A program made the translations under genes and the position numbers. A stretch of DNA of 32,093 nt from contig DAML01000027.1 of assembly GCA_002497075.1 (NCBI GenBank), forward strand, positions 6,360 to 38,452, given 5' to 3'. The DNA is from Methanomassiliicoccaceae archaeon UBA472. GTDB taxonomy: Archaea; Thermoplasmatota; Thermoplasmata; Methanomassiliicoccales; UBA472. Below are positions 1 through 6,994 of this stretch, piece after piece (position 1 is the stretch's first letter; each line of letters begins with the position of its first letter). A model generated the notes under the pieces. The model searched no databases. It had not been told where the DNA came from and saw only the letters and a list, made by a program, of their open reading frames with translations.

Positions 1-627
1 AGGGTGATCGTGAACTGCGCCATGTCCCCCGACGGGAAGATCGCCGGGGCGGAACGAAGGCAGCTGCGCATCTCCTCCCCGGAGGACATGGACCGGGTGA
101 AGCGCTTACGCATGGAGTGCCAGGCCATCCTGGTGGGGGCAGGAACCATCTTGGCGGACGATCCGCACCTGACGGTGAAGGGTCAGCCGACGGAGAAACA
201 GGCCCTGAGAGTGGTTCTGGACCCCCGGGGCAAGATACCGGAGAACGCCTTGGTTCTGGACACCCGGGCCAGAACGCTCGTCGTGACCCTGGAGGATTGC
301 ACCCGGCAGTACCAGGGGGCGGAGACGGTCCGGCTGGGCAAGGGCACCCTCGACCTGAAGGCGCTCCTTGACATCCTCGGGCAGAGAGGGGTGTCCACGC
401 TTCTTGTGGAAGGCGGCGGGGAGACCATCTACTCCTTCTTCAGGGCGGGGCTGGTGGACGTTTATTCGGTCTTCGTCGGCGATTTCATCATCGGCGGGAG
501 GGAATCGCCGACGCCGGTGGACGGGGAAGGTTTCCGTTTAGGAGAGCACGTCCCGCTGCGTCTGGTATCCTTCGAGCGCTTGGGCTCCGGCGTGCACCTC
601 ACCTACGAGGTAAGGCGGGATGCCTGA
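1..627 (+). CDS. 2,5-diamino-6-(ribosylamino)pyrimidinone 5'-phosphate reductase, 5'-truncated
   Basis: RibD C-terminal/dihydrofolate-reductase-like enzyme of the archaeal riboflavin and deazaflavin (F420) route. It reduces the ribosylamino pyrimidinone phosphate to the ribitylamino form with NAD(P)H (ArfC/RIB7 family). Seen: the N-terminal VNCAMSPDGKIA strand, the ADDPHLTVK segment near residue 50, and the nucleotide-binding LLVEGGGETIYSFFRAGLVD region near residue 135. The frame is open to base 1, and homologues carry a few residues before the V-I-x-N-C/V-A-M strand, so the start codon is probably just outside the window; the GTG at 4 is the only in-window alternative. The stop overlaps the next gene by 8 bp, implying co-transcription. 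Confidence 0.88.
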   Translation, partial: RVIVNCAMSPDGKIAGAERRQLRISSPEDMDRVKRLRMECQAILVGAGTILADDPHLTVKGQPTEKQALRVVLDPRGKIPENALVLDTRARTLVVTLEDCTRQYQGAETVRLGKGTLDLKALLDILGQRGVSTLLVEGGGETIYSFFRAGLVDVYSVFVGDFIIGGRESPTPVDGEGFRLGEHVPLRLVSFERLGSGVHLTYEVRRDA

Positions 628-1066
628 CCCCTCCTTCCTCTTGGACGGGATGCTGGGCTCCCTGGCCCGTTGGCTGAGGATAATGGGGTACGATTCGAAT
701 TACCTGCGGGACGAGGAGGACAGCGCTCTGCTGACGATCCTGGGCGAAAGATACCTTCTGACCAGGGACAAACAGCTGGCGCAGCGTGCTGGACCCAGAG
801 GATTCTATCTGGAGAGCGACGACCTGGACGTTCAACTTTCGGCGGTCGTTGAGCGCTTCGGCCTGCGCCCACACCTGGAAAGGACGCGCTGCACGGCCTG
901 CAACGGCCCTCTGGAGAAGGTGCCCAAGGACCAGGTCAAGGAAAAGGTGGAAGAGGGCACCTGGAGCGAGCACCAGGAGTTCTGGACCTGCCGCGAGTGC
1001 GGGAAAGTTTACTGGCACGGCGCTCACTGGAAGAACATAAGGAATAGGCTGGACAGGATCAGCTGA
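620..1066 (+). CDS. Mut7-C (DUF82) RNase-domain protein with zinc ribbon
   Basis: A 148-residue Mut7-C family protein: an N-terminal PIN-like nuclease domain and a C-terminal zinc ribbon. Seen: the family signature LDGMLGSLARWLRIMGYD at residues 8-25, acidic candidates D9, D50 (LLTRD) and D67-D70, and ribbon cysteines C91-C94 and C124-C127, followed by the typical GKVYWHGAHW. The family is predicted to cleave RNA; the substrate is unknown in archaea. The ATG overlaps the end of the upstream reductase gene by 8 bp. The 3' end overlaps the convergent gene at 1059 by 8 bp. Confidence 0.88.
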   Translation: MPDPSFLLDGMLGSLARWLRIMGYDSNYLRDEEDSALLTILGERYLLTRDKQLAQRAGPRGFYLESDDLDVQLSAVVERFGLRPHLERTRCTACNGPLEKVPKDQVKEKVEEGTWSEHQEFWTCRECGKVYWHGAHWKNIRNRLDRIS

Positions 1067-1982
1067 TGTCCCGGAAGTAATCCTCGCTCAGGACCTTTCC
1101 GTTACTGGCGTTCAGGACCATGACCCCTTTGGTGCCTTCCACGCACCAGATCGGAACGTAGTAGATGCCCAGCGGTTTCACCGAACCGAGGTCCAGACGG
1201 GGATGCACCGTCACCCTCTCGGTCATCGTCACTTGTCCGTTCTCCCTGACCATGTCCCTATCGTAAGTGTGTTCCTTCTCCACGGTCGACCGGACCAGGG
1301 CGGAGGCGTCCTCCTCCTCGAGTATCGGCTCCAGACGCTTGTGTCCCTGGTCCAGGCTGGTCACGGTCTCCGGGACCTGGTCCCAGGGCTGCACGTCCTT
1401 GGTCAGGGCGTTCACGGCCACCGTTCCTTCCCGGCCGCCGATCTTACCCTCGCCCACGTACAGCGGGACCTGGTAGCTGAACAAATAGTGCGGAACAAGC
1501 TCCAGGCGGTGGCTGAAGCCACCCACGGTCTTGGAGGAAAGCTCCACTACGTCCTGCAGGGACATTTGCATGGGGAGGATCCGCTCCTCCTCCCTCACCC
1601 CGGGAACGTTATTCTCCAACATTGGCACGTCGTCCGCGTACAGGTCATCGAGAAGACCATGGTCCTCCTCTCCCACCAGCTTCTCGATGCGGGTGCGCCC
1701 GACCTCATGCTCCACCGCCTCCCGGTCCCAGACCACCACCTCAGGGGGCAGGGCGGCCAGCGTCGACTCGGCCAACGGCACGAGGGCCGCCAGGACCACC
1801 TTACCCTTCATGGAAAGCGCGGTCTTGGTCAGCTCCTCCATGGCCGCCGGGGAGTGTCTCGAGTAAGGAAAGAAATGAAGTATGATGTCCTCGCGGCGCC
1901 CGCGAACGAAAGGTCCGGCCTGGTCGACCAGGAAGTCCCTCGATTCCAAAATCTCCTTGAGCACCGCGTTCAACGTGGTCAT
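1059..1982 (-). CDS. hypothetical protein, possible nuclease-like N domain
   Basis: A 307-residue soluble protein with no signal peptide or membrane segment; I cannot assign a function. The N-terminal third (an R-x-D-I-I-L-H-F strand near 30, a GKVVLAAL strand near 60, VVVWDREAVEHEVGR near 85) loosely resembles archaeal proteins with a PD-(D/E)xK-like fold, but no complete catalytic set is clear. The middle is acidic. The C-terminal GIYYVPIWCVEGTKGVMVLN strand pair followed by NGKVLSEDY resembles PepSY-like YYVPxW...DAxxG modules. The ATG lies about 28 bp downstream of an AT-rich TATA candidate (2008-2016) that overlaps the end of the upstream gene, consistent with a leaderless mRNA. Confidence 0.6.
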   Translation of the reverse strand: MTTLNAVLKEILESRDFLVDQAGPFVRGRREDIILHFFPYSRHSPAAMEELTKTALSMKGKVVLAALVPLAESTLAALPPEVVVWDREAVEHEVGRTRIEKLVGEEDHGLLDDLYADDVPMLENNVPGVREEERILPMQMSLQDVVELSSKTVGGFSHRLELVPHYLFSYQVPLYVGEGKIGGREGTVAVNALTKDVQPWDQVPETVTSLDQGHKRLEPILEEEDASALVRSTVEKEHTYDRDMVRENGQVTMTERVTVHPRLDLGSVKPLGIYYVPIWCVEGTKGVMVLNASNGKVLSEDYFRDIS

Positions 1983-2018
1983 TCTGGGAACAGGAATCGC
2001 GGCTTGGTGATTAATAGC

Positions 2019-3002
2019 TTATCGGGTGTCTTCCCAAAGGTCCCGCCCGGTGCAGGCCTCCGTTCCGAGCAGCCCCATGAACTCCTCCGGATAAGGCTCG
2101 AAGAGAACCTGCTGCAGGAGGTAATCCTCCCCCTTCCTTAAAGCCCAGGAACGGACCATCAGCAGCGGCGCGCTCAGCGCCACCTTTCCTTCGGCGTACC
2201 ATTCCAGGGAGCGCAGGAAGTGCTGCTTCTCCTTGGCGTCCAGGTTCTCGGAGAAATAGCCCATGGCGTGCATCAGCACGTTGTTCCAGGACCGGCAGTT
2301 CGGGGGGCGGCGTAGGGCACTGTGCAGTTCGGCCGAATACTCCTGCAGGCGCTCCTCGATCGGTGCGTTGGAAGCCGATATGCGGCCCATCCGGCGCATG
2401 GCCGCCTGATTATAGCCCATGAGCAGCAGCTTGTGCCTGGCGTGGAAGTCCATCAGCGCTTTGGACGTCCCCTTCTTCAGGCACCCCCGGAAGCGGGCCG
2501 AGGTGAAGATGCGGGTGAGGAAGTGATCGGCGATCCGTCCGTTCAGCAGCCGGGCCTCGTCCTCCACCGCCAGCTGGGGAAAGGCGGAGATGACCTCTCT
2601 GGCGAATATTCCGGACCCTTTACCGGTGAGCATCGCCTTTCCCTCCCCCGGCGGGTACACCCGGACGTCCTTAATGCCGCAGGAGGGGGAGCGGTTCTTG
2701 AGCAGGAAGCCGTCCACGTCCCGGAGGTTCGCCAGGTGCTCCCTTGTGAATCGTAACGCCGTATCCGTCACGTCCCTTCCGGTGCTGGGCTGCTGAAGGC
2801 GGTCCTCGCCATCGACGCGCACGATGCGCACTGGATCACGGGGCACGCCCAGACCAATGTCCGCCTCCATGCACACCGGGAAGAACTCCACGTAGGGCAT
2901 CAGGCGCAGGACGAACTCGCTCTTTATCTTCTCACCATTGTAGCGGCACGCCTCGAACTCGATGCAGCGGCTGATGACCAACCGGGGCTTGGGATCGGAC
3001 AC
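2019..3002 (-). CDS. DUF523 (TudS-like) + DUF1722 (YbgA-like) fusion protein
   Basis: A 327-residue two-domain protein. Residues 1-150 are DUF523, a family that includes the Fe-S thiouracil desulfidase TudS. Seen: C13 and C19 in SRCIEFEACRYNG, C44, and C108 in KNRSPSCGI, which are candidate cluster ligands. Residues 175-290 are DUF1722 (as in E. coli YbgA), recognised by KKGTSKALMDFHARHKLLLM and following helices. The fusion order is the usual one. Start: GTG at 3002, placed about 25 bp after a T-rich TATA candidate on the minus strand (3020-3032), so probably leaderless. It is divergent from the DUF131 gene. A role in sulfur or thiolated-nucleobase metabolism is inferred from the family only. 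Confidence 0.85.
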   Translation of the reverse strand: MSDPKPRLVISRCIEFEACRYNGEKIKSEFVLRLMPYVEFFPVCMEADIGLGVPRDPVRIVRVDGEDRLQQPSTGRDVTDTALRFTREHLANLRDVDGFLLKNRSPSCGIKDVRVYPPGEGKAMLTGKGSGIFAREVISAFPQLAVEDEARLLNGRIADHFLTRIFTSARFRGCLKKGTSKALMDFHARHKLLLMGYNQAAMRRMGRISASNAPIEERLQEYSAELHSALRRPPNCRSWNNVLMHAMGYFSENLDAKEKQHFLRSLEWYAEGKVALSAPLLMVRSWALRKGEDYLLQQVLFEPYPEEFMGLLGTEACTGRDLWEDTR

Positions 3003-3036
3003 GATCTACACAAGATACGGGTAAGTAAAAAATGGT

Positions 3037-3426
3037 ATGGATGAATGTTGCTCTGTGAAAAAGGAATGGCTTTGGGCATTCGCCTTGGCGCTCCTGCTGT
3101 CCTCCGCCGCTCTGGGATGGATGGCCTGGGAGAGGGGGGAGGTCGAACTCTATCTCTTCCTGATATTCCCAGTGCTGAAGGCCGATGGCGCCTACGCAGC
3201 GGTGGCCTTTCTCCTGGCCTTCGCGTCATTAATGGTGATGTTTTTTTCATTTTGGACCGGGGTCCGCGGGGAAGGTCTGGAACCGGAGCGAAGAACGTCC
3301 GCGGCAGGGGTGATCATGATCGGTCCGATACCGATAGTGCTGGGCAGCGACCGGCGGACCACCATCATTACGTTGGTCATGGCCTTGGTGGTGCTTATGA
3401 TAATAATACTATTTCTGGTCCAGTAA
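3037..3426 (+). CDS. DUF131 (TIGR00304) archaeal membrane protein
   Basis: A 129-residue integral membrane protein. Seen: hydrophobic segments at about 11-30, 36-50, 54-73 and 106-128, and the family signature GVIMIGPIPIVLGSDRR at 91-107 just before the last helix. This small family is common in euryarchaea and has no known function. ATG at 3037; a shorter GTG start at 3055 would cut little. The last 18 bp overlap the convergent small gene ending at 3409. Confidence 0.8.
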   Translation: MDECCSVKKEWLWAFALALLLSSAALGWMAWERGEVELYLFLIFPVLKADGAYAAVAFLLAFASLMVMFFSFWTGVRGEGLEPERRTSAAGVIMIGPIPIVLGSDRRTTIITLVMALVVLMIIILFLVQ

Positions 3427-3627
3427 GGCCTGGACCGCCTTCCACGGATCGAGCTTGTCCTTTCTGGCGATGGCTCTCACAGCCTCCATGATTTCCAGAT
3501 AATCCTGGTACTGCAGCCCTGCCCGACGTACCTCGCGGCCGATCGCTGTTTCCAGGGTGTCGTCCCGGCGTCGCTTGTCCACCGCATCCGAGATCGCCTT
3601 CCTCTGTGCATCATTCAGCGGTTCCAT
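3409..3627 (-). CDS. small hypothetical protein downstream of guaAA
   Basis: A 72-residue hydrophilic, largely helical protein, rich in D, R, K and A, with no recognised domain. Its ATG (3627) overlaps the end of guaAA by 13 bp on the same strand, and GGCGGTG in the end of guaAA can serve as a ribosome site, so translation is probably coupled to guaAA. The 3' end overlaps the convergent DUF131 gene by 18 bp. The coupling and sensible composition favour a real gene, but I do not know its function. Confidence 0.6.
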   Translation of the reverse strand: MEPLNDAQRKAISDAVDKRRRDDTLETAIGREVRRAGLQYQDYLEIMEAVRAIARKDKLDPWKAVQALLDQK

Positions 3628-4190
3628 TCCTGCACCGCCTTCAGGAAGTTGCGGAAGATGTCCACGCCGAAATTGGTGTCCTCCACCTCAGGATGGAACT
3701 GCACCGCATACAATGGTCGGCGCAGGGAGCGCATGGCTTCCACCTTGCATGTGTCGGAGTGCGCGAGCACCTCGAATCCCTCCGGAACGACCTTCACCTC
3801 GTCGTTGTGCGATTCCCAGACGTCGAAGTCCTTCGGGACGCCCTGGAAGAGATGGTCCTCCACGTCCACGTAGAGGCGGGTGCGGCCGAACTCGGCGCGG
3901 ACGGCCGGCCCAGTGCTGCCACCGAAATGAGTGGCCATGAACTGCATTCCGGCGCAGATGCCCAGGATGGGGAAATCGGCCTTGTCCAGATATTCGCCGT
4001 TGTTGCCCATGCGCCCGGCCTCCGAGGCCACGTCGGGGGCGCCCCCGGAAAGCACCAGGGCATCCACCTGGCCTATCAGGTCGACCGGGGTGGTGTTGGG
4101 GATTATCTTGGTCTCCACCTTGAGATACTTCAGCACGCGCCACTCGCGGTGGGTCCACTGCCCCCCGTTGTCCACCACGTACACCCGCAT
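3615..4190 (-). CDS. guaAA: GMP synthase subunit A (glutamine amidotransferase)
   Basis: Class I glutamine amidotransferase subunit of the archaeal split GMP synthetase. It releases ammonia from glutamine for GuaAB. 191 residues from the chosen start, the usual family size. Seen: nucleophile C79 in LGICAGMQ, and the H166/E168 pair in VQFHPEVEDT that completes the triad. Start choice: two consecutive ATGs at 4193 and 4190; a TATA box (TTTATA on the minus strand, 4220-4215) lies 24-27 bp upstream, so the mRNA is probably leaderless and the upstream in-frame extension to 4277 is unlikely. It is separated from guaAB by an oppositely oriented HAD gene. Confidence 0.93.
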   Translation of the reverse strand: MRVYVVDNGGQWTHREWRVLKYLKVETKIIPNTTPVDLIGQVDALVLSGGAPDVASEAGRMGNNGEYLDKADFPILGICAGMQFMATHFGGSTGPAVRAEFGRTRLYVDVEDHLFQGVPKDFDVWESHNDEVKVVPEGFEVLAHSDTCKVEAMRSLRRPLYAVQFHPEVEDTNFGVDIFRNFLKAVQEWNR

Positions 4191-4213
4191 CATGGCCGAA
4201 TCATCGATTTGCG

Positions 4214-4221
4214 GTATAAAA
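4214..4221. promoter_or_regulatory. Shared TATA box for guaAA and the HAD gene
   Basis: TATAAAA on the plus strand is TTTTATA on the minus strand. It sits about 25 bp before the guaAA ATG (leaderless), and about 70 bp before the HAD ATG, which has its own GGAGG ribosome site at 4281-4285. Confidence 0.55.
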
Positions 4222-4288
4222 CGATTGGTCGGACCTCCGGAAGCGTCCCAGGAAACGATTATGTCTGGCCTTTGCAATACGGAGGATC

Positions 4289-5002
4289 ATGAAGGCCGTG
4301 ATATTCGACCTGGGCCATACCCTGATCGACTACTACCACGACTGGGCAGGGCCGGAGGAGAGGATCGTCAGCAGGCTCTATCGCCTGGCCGCGGACACCG
4401 GGAGTCACCTACAGGAGCCGGAGTTCCGCCGCTCCGTGCTCGCTACCCTGCAGGGCAACCGGGACCGCAAGACGAATGACATGCTCGAGATACCTCTGGA
4501 GAAGGTTCTGGACAGAATATTCAGCTCCGCCGGGTGCAGGGTGGACGATGGCCTGATACAGGACGGGATGGAACTTTTCTATGAAGCGCTGAAGCAGGAC
4601 CGCAGCCTGGTGCCTGGAACGCTGGAAATGCTACAGCGGGTGCGGGACCGGGGCTGCTCCATCGGCCTCATATCTGACGTGGCTTGGGGGCTGCCGTCAG
4701 AATATCCGCTGCGGGACATGAAGCACTTCCGCCTGGAAGCGTACTTCGACGACATGATCTTCTCCAGCGATGTCGGCCTGCGCAAGCCGAACCCGCGCAT
4801 GTTCAAGATGGCCATGTTCAATCTGAGCGCCGACAGGAACGAATCGATGTACATCGGGAACTCGTTGCAGGCGGACGTGAAGGGCGCCAAGTCGGTGGGC
4901 ATGAAGGCCGTTCTAAAGAAAAGCGGCTACTTCCAGCCGGACGATTCGATCGTCCCGGACCATACCGTCGACGGCTGGGAGGAGCTCGACGAACTGCTGT
5001 GA
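4289..5002 (+). CDS. HAD-superfamily hydrolase
   Basis: A 237-residue HAD protein with a helical cap. Seen: motif I FDLGHTLI with nucleophile D7; motif II LISDV around S129; motif III K166 in RKPNPRMF; motif IV IGNSLQADVKGA near 189-200. Two departures from classical phosphatases: the residue two after the nucleophile is Gly, not Asp, and motif IV reads GN rather than GD. Both occur in some HAD subfamilies, but they make a simple phosphatase assignment uncertain. GGAGG at 4281-4285 gives a clear ribosome site, and so a leadered mRNA. The stop abuts the guaAB stop with no gap. A role in purine metabolism is only suggested by position. Confidence 0.85.
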   Translation: MKAVIFDLGHTLIDYYHDWAGPEERIVSRLYRLAADTGSHLQEPEFRRSVLATLQGNRDRKTNDMLEIPLEKVLDRIFSSAGCRVDDGLIQDGMELFYEALKQDRSLVPGTLEMLQRVRDRGCSIGLISDVAWGLPSEYPLRDMKHFRLEAYFDDMIFSSDVGLRKPNPRMFKMAMFNLSADRNESMYIGNSLQADVKGAKSVGMKAVLKKSGYFQPDDSIVPDHTVDGWEELDELL

Positions 5003-5950
5003 TCACTCCCACTCGATGGTGGCCGGCGGCTTGTTCGTTACATCGTACACCACGCGGTTCACGTTGGCCTTCATCTCGTTGGTTATGCGCAGGGATATGC
5101 GCTCCAGCACGTCGTACGGGATCTTGGAGAAGGAGGCGGTCATGGCGTCCACCGACTCCACGGAGCGGATAGCTATCGTCCGACCGTAAGCGCGGCGGTC
5201 TCCCTGCACGCCTACCGACTGCACCGGGAGAAGCACGGCAAAGTACTGCCAGGGGCGGGTCATGCTTCCCTTGTCGGAAGCGGCCTCCAGCTCCTCCTCC
5301 ACTATGGCGCAGGCTTCGCGCACCACGTTCGCCGACTCCGGGTTGACCTCCCCGATGATCCTGATGGCCAGGGCCGGTCCGGGGAACGGCTGGCGTTCGG
5401 AGACCTCCACGCCGAGGAAGCGGGCCACGGCGCGCACCTCGTCCTTGTAGAGGTCCCAGAGCGGTTCGACCAGCTTCAGGGTCATGTCCTTCGGCAATCC
5501 ACCGACGTTGTGATGGCTCTTGATGGTGTCACGGATGCCGTCACCGCTCTCTATCCAGTCCGGGGCGATGGTCCCCTGCACCAGGTGGTCGGCGCCGAAG
5601 GCCAGGGCCTCCCGTTCGAACACCCTGATGAACTTCTCCCCGATCACCTTGCGCTTCGCTTCTGGATCGACCAGGCCCTTTAGGGCGGCGAAGAACTCGT
5701 CCTTGGCGTCTACGAGACGGTAATGCACGTTCAGGTTGTCGAACATCTGGCGGACGTACTCGGTCTCCCCCTTGCGCATGAGGCCGGTGTCCACGTAGAC
5801 CGTGAGAAGCCTATCGCCAATCGCGCGGTCCACGAGAACGGCGGCCACCGTGCTGTCCACCCCGCCCGAGCAGGCTATGATGGCTTTTCCGGTTATCTTG
5901 GTCCTGAGCTCCTCGATCTTCTCCTGTACGAACTCTTGGGGGTCGAACAT
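5003..5950 (-). CDS. guaAB: GMP synthase subunit B (ATP pyrophosphatase)
   Basis: Catalytic synthetase half of the split GMP synthetase. It adenylates XMP and aminates it to GMP with ammonia from GuaAA. 315 residues, normal length. Seen: the N-type PP-loop SGGVDST at 28-34; YVDTGLMRKGE near 53; FPGPALAIRIIGE near 195; and the conserved C-terminal dimerisation end with VYDVTNKPPATIEWE. The ATG shares one base with the purE stop (TGATG), so purE-guaAB is a coupled operon. This puts a step of IMP synthesis and the last step of GMP synthesis under one promoter. Confidence 0.96.
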   Translation of the reverse strand: MFDPQEFVQEKIEELRTKITGKAIIACSGGVDSTVAAVLVDRAIGDRLLTVYVDTGLMRKGETEYVRQMFDNLNVHYRLVDAKDEFFAALKGLVDPEAKRKVIGEKFIRVFEREALAFGADHLVQGTIAPDWIESGDGIRDTIKSHHNVGGLPKDMTLKLVEPLWDLYKDEVRAVARFLGVEVSERQPFPGPALAIRIIGEVNPESANVVREACAIVEEELEAASDKGSMTRPWQYFAVLLPVQSVGVQGDRRAYGRTIAIRSVESVDAMTASFSKIPYDVLERISLRITNEMKANVNRVVYDVTNKPPATIEWE

Positions 5951-6417
5951 CAGGCTTGCACCTCGTTGGAATCGCTCTCCACCTTCTCGGCCATCTCCCT
6001 GCGGTAGGAGGACAGCGCCTTGGCCAGCTCCTCGTTCCCGATGGAGAGCATGGAGACCGCCAGCAAGGCCGCGTTGTCCCCGCGGTCCAGGCCTACGCAG
6101 GCCACCGGTATGCCGGGAGGCATCTGAACTATGGAAAGAATGGAATCTATACCGAGCTTGCCGGACACCGGCACGCCTATGACTGGTTTGCTGGTGAAGG
6201 AGGCCACCGCTCCGGGGAGCGCCGCGGCGAGACCGGCTATGGCGATGAACACGTCCGCCTTGCTCTTCTCCACCATCTGCTTCACCCGGTCCGGGGTGCG
6301 ATGGGCCGAGGCCACGATCATTTCCGCCCCGACATCGAACCGCTTCAGAACATCCAGGGCCTTGCGGCCCACTTCCGCGTCGCTCTTGCTCCCGAGAATG
6401 ATGAGAACCGAAGCCAT
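5950..6417 (-). CDS. purE: 5-(carboxyamino)imidazole ribonucleotide mutase
   Basis: PurE converts N5-CAIR to CAIR in purine synthesis. Seen: GSKSD at 9-13, SAHRTP at 37-42 with the catalytic His, the AGLAAALPG loop at 61-69, and the MPPGIPVACVGLDRGDNAALLA C-terminal block. The loop lacks the His found in the usual GGAAHLPG motif, an archaeal-looking variant. Start: ATG at 6417, about 24 bp after an AT-rich TATA element (6437-6446, minus strand), consistent with a leaderless mRNA. The in-frame TTG at 6438 lies inside that element and is rejected. Confidence 0.93.
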   Translation of the reverse strand: MASVLIILGSKSDAEVGRKALDVLKRFDVGAEMIVASAHRTPDRVKQMVEKSKADVFIAIAGLAAALPGAVASFTSKPVIGVPVSGKLGIDSILSIVQMPPGIPVACVGLDRGDNAALLAVSMLSIGNEELAKALSSYRREMAEKVESDSNEVQA

Positions 6418-6436
6418 TGGGTCACTGACAGAGTTC

Positions 6437-6446
6437 AAATAAAAAA
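6437..6446 (-). promoter_or_regulatory. purE-guaAB TATA element
   Basis: Minus-strand TTTTTTATTT located about 24 bp upstream of the purE ATG at 6417. It overlaps the T-run that follows the upstream gene's candidate terminator hairpin. Confidence 0.5.
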
Positions 6447-6466
6447 GGATTTGCCTCCATTGGAGG
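6441..6466 (-). terminator. Hairpin plus T6 after the small membrane protein gene
   Basis: A perfect 5-bp inverted repeat with a 3-base loop (CCTCC-N3-GGAGG, 6454-6466) followed on the minus strand by T6 (6446-6441), 25-50 bp past the stop at 6491. It could equally be an operator next to the purE promoter. Confidence 0.45.
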
Positions 6467-6490
6467 TAAGGAAAGGGAAATTAAGGGATT

Positions 6491-6787
6491 TCAGCTCTTC
6501 ATGATGGCCAGCAGGAACGCGCCGACGGCCACCAGGGCGCCGATCAGGGCGGCCAAGATGTTGACGAAGGCGACCCAGACGACCTCGGATATGTCGACCT
6601 CGACCCCGGCCATGTCCGCGTACCCCAGGTAGCCCCAGACCACGCCGACGATCAATCCTATAACCAACAAAACGACACCTATCATCCTGCTCTTGCCGCT
6701 TCCGAAATAGGCCGTAAAGGCTCCAGCCAATATCATTACCAGGCTGAAGGTCAGCAGGAGCACCGTCAGGAATTGCATCAGATCCAT
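6491..6787 (-). CDS. small three-helix membrane protein
   Basis: A 98-residue, very hydrophobic protein with likely membrane helices at about 5-27, 34-54 and 70-96, a short charged loop (GSGKSR) after helix 1, and an acidic loop (VEVDISE) before helix 3. No family recognised. The ATG is preceded by a good ribosome site (AAGGTGATC, 6792-6800 on the minus strand), so this gene has a leader, unlike many neighbours. Upstream lies an approximately 115-nt potentially structured leader. It is monocistronic in appearance. Confidence 0.7.
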   Translation of the reverse strand: MDLMQFLTVLLLTFSLVMILAGAFTAYFGSGKSRMIGVVLLVIGLIVGVVWGYLGYADMAGVEVDISEVVWVAFVNILAALIGALVAVGAFLLAIMKS

Positions 6788-6814
6788 TCTTGATCACCTT
6801 TAGTTGATATTCAT

Positions 6815-6930
6815 CCTAGGATCGGTGTCGATGACCAGTTGGCGACGCCCCCGACCTCCTAACCGAGCGAGGCCCGGCTTGAAGGGATGGAGCGCAACCT
6901 GCGCCATTCGTTCACCTAGGGCATCCTACA
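6815..6930 (-). ncRNA. Possible structured 5' leader or small RNA
   Basis: Read on the minus strand, a TATA-like ATTATAATAA (6951-6942) predicts a transcript start near 6920. Bases from 6928 can form a closing helix: TAGGAT (6928-6923) pairs with ATCCTA (6822-6817), and GGTG (6916-6913) with CACC (6827-6824). Inside are a hairpin with a GCGCA/TGCGC core, and a 6-bp stem with one G-U pair (CCGGGC-CTC-GCTCGG). The ribosome site of the next gene follows. I do not recognise it as any known archaeal riboswitch, SRP RNA or RNase P RNA. Predicted by eye only. Confidence 0.35.
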
Positions 6931-6994
6931 AGTTTTTTCACTTATTATAATTTTCCTCCTATCGCACGCGTCATCGGGGGATGTCCAGATAGCC

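Noticed and set aside
1203..2141. Long open frame on the plus strand opposite the 1059-1982 gene
   Set aside because: Shadow of GC-rich coding DNA: His/Gly/Leu-rich composition, no domain, and no ribosome site or promoter. The minus-strand frame has normal protein composition.
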